DNA from: Loripinus fragilis
Lineage: Eukaryota; Mollusca; Bivalvia; Lucinida; Lucinidae
Assembly: GCA_964019695.1 (NCBI GenBank)
Contig: OZ026530.1
Coordinates: 29,618,690 to 29,682,689, forward strand
Reading direction: 5' to 3'
Length of the DNA: 64,000 nt
Below, piece by piece: positions 23,601 to 35,600 of the stretch. Made by a program: the position numbers and the translations under genes. Below the pieces are notes generated by a model. The model saw nothing but the letters and a program-made list of their open reading frames with translations. It had not been told where the DNA came from and searched no databases. How positions within the stretch are numbered: position 1 is the stretch's first letter; each line of letters starts with the position of its first letter.

Positions 23601-26600
23601 TTTTTGCATCAACACGATGAATTTGTATAATTAATGAATTTACAGTAAAACATGTGTTAAACGGCCACTCAAAAAAGACAAAACAAAGATCTTCATGGAA
23701 AATGGTAGCTTAATGAAGGTCAAAAAGTATTGCAGAATCTACCCTTGGAACATTATGCAATACTTTTGACCTGCATTAAGTGATTATTGGTCTTGAAAAC
23801 CAATTTTACGGTCTTTTTAGAGTGGTCGTTTTACACAGGTTTTCCTGTACACCAATGGATTGAATTTAAATCGAAGTTCATATATTATAACACATAAAGT
23901 ATGGTGTGTGTTGATAAGAACATGTGTGGTTATTGAGGTAAATATGGTATCTATCCACAATTTTTGCCATATTTTTCACAATTTTCCCACATTTTCCACA
24001 ATTTTTGCCATATTTTCCACAATTTTGCCATATTTCCCACAATTTTTTGCCACATTTTCTACAATTTTGTCATATTTTCCACAATTTTGCCATATAATTA
24101 CACAATTTTTGCCATATTTCCCTCGAGTCTGCCACATTTTCCACAATTTTTGCCATATTTCCCACAATTTTGATATATTTTGACAATTTTGCGATATTTC
24201 CCACAATTTTTGCCACATTTTCCCCAATTTTGTCATATTTTCCACAATTTTGTCATATAGTTCCACTATTTTGCCATATTTTATACAATTTTGTCATATA
24301 CTTACACAATCGTGTCATATTTCCCACAGTTATGTCACATTTTCCACATTTTTTGCCATATTTCCCACAATTTTGCCATATTTCCCACAAGTTTGCCACA
24401 TTTTCCACAATTTTTGCCATATTTCCCACAATTTTGATATATTTTGACAATTTTGCGATATTTCCCACAATTTTTGCCACATTTTCCCCAATTTTGTCAT
24501 ATTTTCCTCATTTTGTCATACAGTTCCACAATTTTGCCATATTTTATACAATTTTGTCATATACTTACACAATCGTGTCATATTTGCCACAGTTATGCCA
24601 CATTTTCCACATCTTTTGCCATATTTCCCACAATTTTGCCATATTTCCCACAAGTTTGCCACATTTTCCACAATTTTTGCCATATTTCCCACAATTTTGA
24701 TATATTTTGACAATTTTGCGATATTTCCCACAATTTTTGCCACATTTTCCCCAATTTTGTCATATTTTCCACAATTTTGTCATATAGTTCCACAATTTTG
24801 CCATATTTTCTACAATTTTGTCATATATTTACACAATCGTGTCATATTTACGTCAGTTATGTCACATTTTCCACATTTTTTGCCATATTTCCCACAATTT
24901 TGCCATATTTTCAAAAATGTTTGGTTCATTTCAGGTCATGCCACTACTTAAAATCTTGTACCATGCCCAGGATAAAAATTCTCACCATATATACATGGCT
25001 CTTATTATTCTGTTGGTGCTCTCGGAAGATGATGTCTTCAATAAAGCAGTCCATGAAATAGTAAGTAAATCTTTATTTTTATATATGTCTCATTATGGAA
25101 AAAAGTTTTTGTTGCAACATGCATGTTGTTTCATGTTTAGTGAGTCTAGATTAATCTTACAATGTGCACAAAGTCATATTAAACAGAATAAGCCCAACCA
25201 AATTATGAACAAGACTTTTATTTCTGCTCTCACAGAACTGACCTGAAATTATAGGTGCGCTTTTGATTAACCTTATCACATGACGTCGCGTCTGAGAGTG
25301 AAATAACGCCATGCAATAAAATCTGTAAACCACCAGTGGTTTATCGATTTACGGGAAACGTTATGACGTCCATAACAACGTTGCGTACATAATGACAAAA
25401 GTATAACGTTTTTACGCCAGAAATGAGATTTAAAACTATTTGTCATATGATAAATAGGATCTCACATTCATGCTCTTGTATTATTGAATTTATTAAACTC
25501 GTTGCGAAAAAGAGATAAAATGCTCGGCAAGCCTCGCATTTTATCTCTTTTTCCCAACTCGTTTAATAAATTCAATAAAACATGAGCACTCATGTAAGAT
25601 CCTCTATTTATAACTTATGAGGCATCAAGAGTTAAAAAAAAAGTGGATGGAACATTGTAAGAAATTGAAATCGAAATGAAAGTCCTTATCAAACTATGGA
25701 ATCTGAAAGTTGAACAAAAAGTTAGAAAGTTACAGATGTTTGTATAGTAGAGTATTTCAAGCTAAGGAGGGCAGCCATTTTAGGCTGTGTGACATCACGC
25801 AGCCCTAATTAAATATGCATAAATAGAATAACTGGTTTCCTGCTAGTCAAAATTTTGATTTTCTGTTATAACTTTCTTGATTTATATCTGATTCTGATTG
25901 GACTTGTGCCAGATGGCATTGTTTATTTAGGGCTTTACATGCTTACAATTCATTCAGTTACAAGCAAAAGTATGTGCACTAAGTACTGGTTAATGGCTTG
26001 TTCAAGCTGGCCCAGGAAAAAAGTGTGGTTAGGTGAACTGACAGTCCCAACATTACCATAGCTGTTGACTGGGACATAAAGCAACAAACCAAACCAAACA
26101 AACAAACATGCTTACAATGTCGCCGTTCCCTCTCAGTAAGAATCTCATTTAGTTTTTATTCCAGAATGTGTCCTGGGTGAAAGAGAGGGTCGTCTCAGAG
26201 ATAACTAAGTTGTGATGCAAATCTTTCAGTTTAATAATTTGTTTTTCCTGTCTTCCAGGGTTTAAAGAATGTGTCTTGGTTCAAAGAGCGGGTCATCTCA
26301 GAGATAACTCTTGGAGGACTTCTAATATAAGTTGTGATACAAACGATACAGTTTAATATTTGTTTTTCCTGCCTTCCAGGGTTTAAAGAATGTATCCTGG
26401 TTCAAAGAGCGGGTCATCTCAGAGATAACCCTTGGAGGACTTCTAATATTAGTTGTGATACAAACGATACAGTTTAATATTTGTTTTTCCTGTCTTCCAG
26501 GGTTTAAAGAATGTGTCCTGGTTTAAAGAGCGGGTCATCTCAGAGATAACTCTTGGAGGACTTCTAATATTAGTTGTGATACAAACGATACAGTTTAATA

Positions 26601-29600
26601 TTTGTTTTTCCTGTCTTCCAGGGTTTAAAGAATGTGTCCTGGTTCAAAGAGCAGGTCATCTCAGAGATAACTCTTGGAGGACTTCTAATATTAGTTGTGA
26701 TACGAACGATACAGTTTAATATTTGTTTTTCCTGTCTTCTAGGGTTTAAAGAATGTGTCCTGGTTCAAAGAGCGGGTCATCTCAGAGATAACTCTTGGAG
26801 GACTTCTAATATTAGTTGTGATACGAACGATACAGTTTAATATATCAAGAATGAGGGTAGGTCAGATAATAGGGTTCACACATGCTTGAAAAGTACAAGA
26901 ATATGGGTTCTGCCTTGAAAAGTTCTTGAATTTTTTAATTTTCAATGAAAAGTGCTGGAAAGAAGCATCATAAGGCTGTCTGAAGTACTTGGATTATGCT
27001 AGTGTCTGTAAGGCATAACCCAGTAAATGGAGACCAAATTCATTTTTAAATTGTTGTGTCTTTGGAACAACGTACACTGCACCAAACAAAGACACAACAA
27101 TTTTATTCTGATTTTCTAAAAAGTGTAAGTGAGTATGATCAGGAAATACCACATTTCACACTGCAGGCCATCCCATGGCACTCATTTACTTGAAGCATTT
27201 TTTTGCTTAGTTGATTTTATAAATGTAAATCAGTACTTTGCATAAACTTATAGTCCTTCAGAACTGTAAGTTTGTATGAACCCTGAATAAGATTAGTGCT
27301 AGATACATTGGTCTAGCTATTGGTACTTATTATACCCCCCGCAAACTTTGTTTGTGGTGGGTATACTGTTTTCACGTTGTCCGTCTGTATGTCCGTGCAT
27401 CCGTCCATCCGTAACGTTTTGTTTTTTTAATATCTTGAAGAGTCTTTGCTGGATTTTCATCAAACCTTGCAAACATGTTCATATATGCAAGACAAATACT
27501 TTAGACAAAAAAGTAAGGACTAGGGGCCATTTCCATTAGAGTTATTTCCCTTTGTAGTTCTAAATGGCTTTTAATATAGGGTTTTATGCTTATGCTATTA
27601 TAGGCCATACACGGGCCGATCAACTCCTACCACAGCTTTTGATGGAACAATCTGTGCGTCTGTCCGTCCGTAACGTTTTGTTTTTTTAATATCTTGAAGA
27701 GTCTTTGCTGGATTTTCATCAAACCTTGCAAACATGTTCATATATGCAAGACAAATACTTTAGACAAAAAAGTAAGGGCTAGGGGCCAATTCTATTAGAG
27801 TTATTTCCCTTTGTAGTTCTAAATGGCTTTTAATATAGGGTTTTATGCTTATGCTATTATAGGCCATACACGGGCCGATCAACTCCTACCACAGCTTTTG
27901 ATGGAACAATTTGATACTTTGCCTATACAATGTAGACACATTGAACATATGCATGAAGGAGTTTGGTTCTGAAAAAATAATTTTTGACAAAATGGCAGCT
28001 GTGAGAACTTAGACAATTTTTCCCTAATAGGCATTTTGTATATGCATAGAACGTAGACAATTTTTCCCTAATAAGGTGTTTGTATATGCATAGATGGTGC
28101 CTTCTTCATGGGCCGATCAACTCCTACCACAGCTTTTGATGGAGCAATTTGATACTTTGCCAATACAATGTAGACACATTGAACATATGCATGAAGGAGT
28201 TTGGTTCAGAAAAAATAATTTTTGACAAAATGACAGCTGTGAGAACACAGACAATTTTCCCCTAATAGGTCTTTTGTATATGCATAGATGGTGCCTTCAT
28301 GGGCCGATCAACTCCTACCACAGCTTTTAATGGAGCAATTTGATACTTTTCCTATACAATATAGACACATTGAACATATGCATGAAGGAGTCTGGTTGAA
28401 AAAAAAAATTTTTTGACAAAATGACAGCTATGAGAACTTAGACAATTGTTCCCTTATATGGCTTTTGTATAGGCATGGATAGTGCCTTTATGGGCCGATC
28501 AACTCCTACCATAGCTTTTGATGGAGCAATTTGATACTTTGCCGATACAGTGTAGACACATTGAACATATGCATGGAGGAGTTTATAATTTTTTTTGCAC
28601 AGATTCTACTGAAATCTTCTTTTCAAAACTAAGGTCTGCTGGTTTGAACTTTACCTTGACAAGTTTTTTCACTGAATCTTACTGTGCGGGAGGTATCTAA
28701 TAAGCATTGCTTATTGACTTTTTTCTTTATGCATAAAAGTGTGATTACTTTCTTATTCGATAATTAAAACATATTTTTTGGTACTCAAAAGAACCCTCTC
28801 AAAATTTTGAGTACTACAAAATATGTTTTGATTGAAAAATAACAATTTTTTTTCTGGAGGTCTATTGCATAAAGAATAAATGTTTTCCTAATCTGTATCA
28901 GACTGATATTTGGGGAGCACAGTGGCTCAGTGGAAGAATGCTTGACTTTAGGTTGAGATTGAGAGCTGCTGGCTAGAGGCACTATTGTGTCTTTGATTAA
29001 GACTCTTTATTATCTGCTTAGTACTGGTTCAATCCATGAAAGGGCTTGACATGACTGAAAATTATTGACTGGGACATAAAGCATCAAGTCGAAAAAGTAT
29101 CAGATTGATGTTAAGTATGTCATATCTGCATTGGCTTGTCAATCAATATCAGTCTCTAGCGAAATTATTGCAATGAAAGGCTAACCTCTGTGTTAGATAT
29201 TTAGAAATTGTTGATTGCCTTTCCGTGATATGATTGGTTATTTTAGATGTTAAATAAGTGTTTGGGTAAATGTTTGGAAACAATTGTCTGTTGATTTCAA
29301 ATAACTTGATTCTTGATAACTAGGAGTAGCTGTTTAAGTCAAAGTAGATACATATGTTTAGAGTAGTAAAATATCTCCCAAAAAACCCATTTCAGAGAGG
29401 TATTTCTTTTGAATGCTTGTTGAAAAATAAGAAGTTTAATTTAGTTAAACTTCCCTTATATTAAGTCATGCAGTATAATCTTATTTTTTTTTTCAGGATA
29501 AATATCTTCACACCAACTGTTTAGCAGCACTCGCTAATATGTCTTCACAGTTCACAAATTTACATCCTTATGTATCACAGAGATTGGTTAGGTAAGTCAT

Positions 29601-32600
29601 TAACACCCTTATGTATCACACATGGGTGAAAGTTTTCAGGATTAATCCTGAATTCGGGATTTTGAGGCTGACTTTCCATAGAAAGTCAGCCTCAAAATGC
29701 TGAATTAGGGAGATAATAATAGCTTCTCTGATTGATATTTAGATTCTCTAAACTCAATTTATCATTTAAACTTGAAATGATTTGTTTTTGTAGGCATCTT
29801 TCAAGTTTAAACTTTGAATTTCTAAAGTTCAGGATGATGGAAATTTTGCACTTTCACCCATGTATCACAAAGATTAGGTAAGTAACTGACACCTAAGTGT
29901 ATCAGATTGATTATACTTATCACTCATATATTTGGGACCCGGCTGTATACCTTGTATTTAATTTTTTGCTCTTTACTGATGAATGTAATGAAATATGATA
30001 ATTTACTTCATCATCACAATAGAGGCACACATTGATAGTGGGAACTATTTATCTTGTTGGATATAATTTACATTTCACACTCCACCCAATTTATCTAATA
30101 AGCCTGTTTTGATATATAGTATCCAAAAATTGCCAGGAAAAAATAAGGAAACCTTTTTAAGTTTTAATTAGAGATGAAATGTATGACATAATGAGCTTTC
30201 ATACCATAATATTTATTGCCTCAGAATGAGATTTTTTTGTTTTAAAGTCTGATTATCTAGGACTCCAGATAAGAGTGTGTAACTTAAAGTTATTTTTCTT
30301 ATTTCTCAACCAAAACATATGTTGTGGGTACTCAAAAGAATCGTCTCGATGAGACGATTCTTTTGAGCACCCAAAACACATGTTTAAACTGATGGATAAG
30401 AAAATGATCGCAATTATACGCGAAAGAATTTGCTGGCCCTATGCTATTGTGCAAAGCACATGATGCAGTTTGCTCAATAGTCAGACATGAAAAGTAACCA
30501 AAGAAAAAAGAAAACAAAGACAACAAAGCATTTCAATTTAAGGCTGTTTATGTTTTTGGCTAGGGGCTAAATAGCTGGGTAGATAGGAAACGGCATACAA
30601 ATATTTATTTTAGGCCTCACTGCACCCATTTTACTCCTGAGGCTTGTGTTAGAATCTTATATCTTAAAAGTCTTATCACTGCTTATCCCATGTTTAAGTG
30701 CTAAAGTTTAACTTTAAAATTTTGCTTTTCAGTTTATTTTCACAGCTTTGCAAGAAGCACACTAAACTGGTTGATCAGATACGTCATGCGGCAGTCACTG
30801 GCGGACAGAAACAAGAAACTGAGTCAGAAGACCAGGACCCAGAACAAGATTATGTAATTATTATTATCAATGGCGTAGCCAGAACACTGAAAAAGTTACG
30901 CACACCAAAGGGAGACTACTGGATCAAGCAATGATTCTCTTAAATTGCGCCCCTTTTCAAGATGGGAACTTCTCCTAAAGGAAAGAATTTGCTCTTTATG
31001 AGCAGTTCCTTATAGTATCGTAAATCACTTTTATCACATTAAGCCACCTCCCTTGAATGTGACTATTTTTATTATGCATGTGCGTAACCTGCGTAACAGG
31101 TGCTACGCCAATGATTTTTATGTACCTATCAATGCTATAGTTCTAGAACTTTTCCAGGTAGCTAATACAATTAACTTAAACAAGGCTATCCATATCATAA
31201 ACTTTGTAAAGCAGTTTCTAAATTCTATCATAGGCACTCTGTGTTTTGATCAATAAATACGTTGTTGGCTTGGAAACTCTTCTGCAACAAGGTATATCAG
31301 AGCCAGTATTTTTTGGTGATTTAGTATAAATTCAAAAGAATCATTCATGATCAGTTTAAAAAGATCATCAAGCCTTATAAAAGATATAATGTGACAGTCT
31401 GCATACCTGGATATAAACCCAATCAAGGTTTATAGCTATGGTTTCCTGTTTATTGTGGATCATGCCTGCGGCTCAATGATGACCCTGACCTAAAACTTTG
31501 ATTCATGGGTCAGTGCCTGATACTTGTCTTTGACTGGGTCCACCATGGTTCACTAGGGGTACTGTATGGGGTATGTGTCCTTCCCTGGCATGAATTACTG
31601 CTGTGCATTGTTGCCACAAGTCTTCTGATCATTTCAAATGTTGCCTAGCTGCCTTAAACACATGGCCATACCACTATTGAAATGTTCAAATTAACTGTAG
31701 TTAGTGTTTGAGATTGCATGAATCGGAGTTGACTGCTTTGACAATGCCTTATTGCTAGTTAAATGAATGAAAATCAATATTCTTTACTGATTTCTAATAA
31801 TGAGACAATGAATTTATTTTTGTAAAAAAAGATTCGTGTCAGTTGTTATATTTATGAAAATAAAAGTTGTTGCAAAACTTTGGCAATTAGTTATATAAAA
31901 TGCTTGACTTTATTTTCAGATGCAAGATCTGGCAGTGCTGGAAGAGGTTATCAGAATGGTGTTAGAAATTATCAACTCATGCTTGGCGTCAGCGTTACAC
32001 CATAATCCTAACCTAGTGTATACTTTACTCTATCAGAAAGACATGTTTACAATGTTTAGAACTCATCCAACATTTCAAGATATTATTGTAAATATAGATA
32101 CGGTAAGTGAATCTGTTAAACTCATGCTTGGCGTCAGCGTTACACCATAATCCTAACCTAGTGTATACTTTACTCTATCGGAAAGACATGTTTACTATGT
32201 TTAGAACTCATCCAACATTTCAAGATATTATTGTAAATATAGATACGGTAAGTGAATTGGTTCAACTCATGCTTGGCGTCAGTGTTACACCATAATTCTA
32301 ACCTAGTGTATACTTTACTCTATCAGAAATCATGTTTACTATGTTTAGAACTCATCCAACTTTTCAAGATATTATTGTAAATATAGATACGGTAAGTGAA
32401 TCAGGGTCCAACTCATGCTTGGCCTCAGCGTTACACCATAATCCTAACCTAGTGTATACTTTACTCTATCAGAAAGACATGTTTACAATGTTTAGAACTC
32501 ATCCAACATTTCAAGATATTATTGTAAATATAGATACGGTAAGTGAATAGGTTCAACTCATGCTTGGTGTCAGCGTTACACCATAATCCTAACCTAGTGT

Positions 32601-35600
32601 ATACTTTACTCTATCAGAAGGACATGTTTACAATGTTTAGAGCTCATCCAACTTTTCAAGATATTATTGTAAAAATAGATATGGTAAGTGAATCGGTTCA
32701 ACTCAAGCTTGGCGTTAGCGTTACACCATAATCCTAACCTAGTGTATACTTTACTCTATCAGAAAGACATGTTTACTATGTTTAGAACTCATCCAACATT
32801 TCAAGATATTATTGTAAATATAGATACGGTAAATGAATCGGTTCAACACATGCTTGGTGTCAGCATTACACCATAATCCTAACCTAGTGTATACTTTACT
32901 ATATCAGAAAGACATGTTTACAATGTTAAGAACTCATCCAACATTTCAAGATATCATTGTAAATATAGATACGGTAAGTAAATCAGTTCAACTCATGCTT
33001 GGCGTCAGTGTTACACCATAATCCTAACCTAGTGTATACTTTACTCTATCAGAAAGACATGTTAACAATGTTTAGAACTCATCCAACATTTCAAGATATT
33101 ATTGTAAATATAGATACGGTAAGTGAATCGGTTCAACTCATGCTTTGCGTCAAATTTACACCATAATCCTAACCTAGTGTATCCTTTACTATATCAGAAA
33201 GACATGTTTACAATGTTTAGAGCTCATTCAACATTTCAAGATATTATTGTAAATATAGATACGGTAAGTGAATCGGTTCAACTCAAGCTTGGCGTCAGCG
33301 TTACACCATAATCCTAACCTAGTGTATACTTTACTCTATCAGGAAGACATGTTTACAATGTTTAGAACTTATCCAACATTTCAAGATATTATTGTAAATA
33401 TAGATACGGTAAGTGAATCGGTTCAACTCAAATTTGGCGTCAACGTTACACCATAATCCTAACCTAGTGTATACTTTACTTTATCAGAAAGACATGTTTA
33501 CAATGTTTAGAACTCATCCAACATTTCAAGATATTATTGTAAATATAGATACGGTAAGTGAATCGGTTCAACTCATGCTTGGCGTCAGCGTTACACCATA
33601 ATCCTAGCCTAGTGTATACTTTACTATTTCAGAAAGACATGTTTACTATGTTTAGAACTCATCCAACATTTCAAGATATTATTGTAAATATAGATACGGT
33701 AAGTGAATCTGTTCAACTCATGCTTGGCGTCAGCGTGAAACCAAAATCCTAACCTAGTGTAACTTTACTATATCAGAAAGACATGCTTACTATGTTTAGA
33801 ACTCATTCAACATTTCAAGATATTATTGTAAATATAGATACGGTAAGTGAATCTGTTCAAATCATGCTTGGCGTCAGCGTTACACCATAATCCTAACCTA
33901 GTGTATACTTTACTCTATCAGAAGGACATGTTTACAATGTTTAGAGCTCATCCAACATTTCAAGATATTATTGTAAAAATAGATATGGTTAGTGAATCGG
34001 TTCAACTCAAGCTTGGCGTTAGCGTTACACCATAATCCTAACCTAGTGTATACTTTACTCTATCAGAAAGACATGTTTACTATGTTTAGAACTCATCCAA
34101 CATTTCAAGATATTATTGTAAATATAGATACGGTAAATGAATCGGTTCAACACATGCTTGGTGTCAGCATTACACCATAATCCTAACCTAGTGTATACTT
34201 TACTATATCAGAAAGACATGTTTACAATGTTAAGAATTCATCCAACATTTCAAGATATTATTGTAAATATAGATACGGTAAGTAAATCAGTTCAACTCAT
34301 GCTTGGCGTCAGTGTTACACCATAGACCTAACCTAGTGTATACTTTACTCTATCAGAAGGACATGTTAACAATGTTTAGAACTCATCCAACATTTCAAGA
34401 TATTATTGTAAATATAGATACGGTAAGTGAATCGGTTCAACTCATGCTTGGCGTCAGCTTTACACCATAATCCTAACCTAGTGTATCCTTTACTATATCA
34501 GAAAGACATGTTTACAATGTTTAGAGCTCATTCAACTTTTCAAGATATTATTGTAAATATAGATACGGTAAGTGAATCGGTTCAACTCAAGCTTGGCGTC
34601 AGCGATACACCATAATCCTAACCTAGTGTATACTTTACTCTATCAGAAAGACATGTTTACAATGTTTAGAACTCATCCAACATTTCAAGATATTATTGTA
34701 AATATAGATACGTTAAGTGAATCGGTTCAACTCATGCTTGGCATCAGCGTTACACCATAATCCTAACCTAGTGTATACTTTACTCTATCAGAAAGACATG
34801 TTTACTATGTTTAGAACTCATCCAACATTTCAAGATATTATTGTAAATATAGATACGGTAAGTGAATCAGGGTTCAACTCATGCTTGTCATCAGCGTTAA
34901 ACCATAATCCTAACCTAGTGTATACTTTACTCTATCAGAAAGACATGTTTACAATGTTTAGAACTCATCCAACATTTCAAGATATTATTGTAAATATAGA
35001 TACGGTAAGTGAATCAGGGTTCCAGCTGGGCCCTGACAATAGGGAGAAGTGACCTCTCCCTCCCGAAAGATAAGGGAGAAGTGACAGTTAGATAGGGAGA
35101 AGTTATAGTGCAAAATTTAACTTTTTTTGTCAGTTTAGAAGCAAATTAGCCATTACACATACTATTACCATTACATGGAAGAAGAAATACAATGCAGTGA
35201 TAGTAGATTGCAGCTTAAGTTTATGTGGTGACAGAACTAAAAGGAGGCTCCCTAAAAAAAATTTTTTTTTTTAGGGAGACTTCTACTTCTCCCTTGGGCC
35301 CATTTAGGGCGAAACTTCGGCCCCTAGGGCGACTTTTTCGCCCTGGTTGCCCCCTAGCTTATTCACTAAGTGAATGGTTTTCTTGTACAATTTGTGCAGC
35401 TAGTTAGCTACAAGGGGGAGGGAGGAAGGTGGGGTTTGGGGAGGAAGGGGTTTTGGAACAGCCACTGAGGTGATGTTAATGTTATGCAAACTTTTTGTCC
35501 TTTGTGTAAAACTTTTTGTGTAAAACTGATTATTTTCTTATCCATCAATCTAAACATGTGTTTTGGGTGCTCAAAAGAACCATCTTTTTCCCAAATCAGT

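Noticed and set aside
23955..24951. Overlapping proteins of up to 176 residues on both strands
   Set aside because: They are translations of an A/T-rich minisatellite with no stops in its unit, with no start context, splice support or domain.
31971..35010. Series of about 20 short genes or a repeat protein of 62-residue units
   Set aside because: The open frames start at chance ATGs in the intron part and the 145-bp period shifts frame each unit. The real coding frame is the single DYM exon at 31920-32102.
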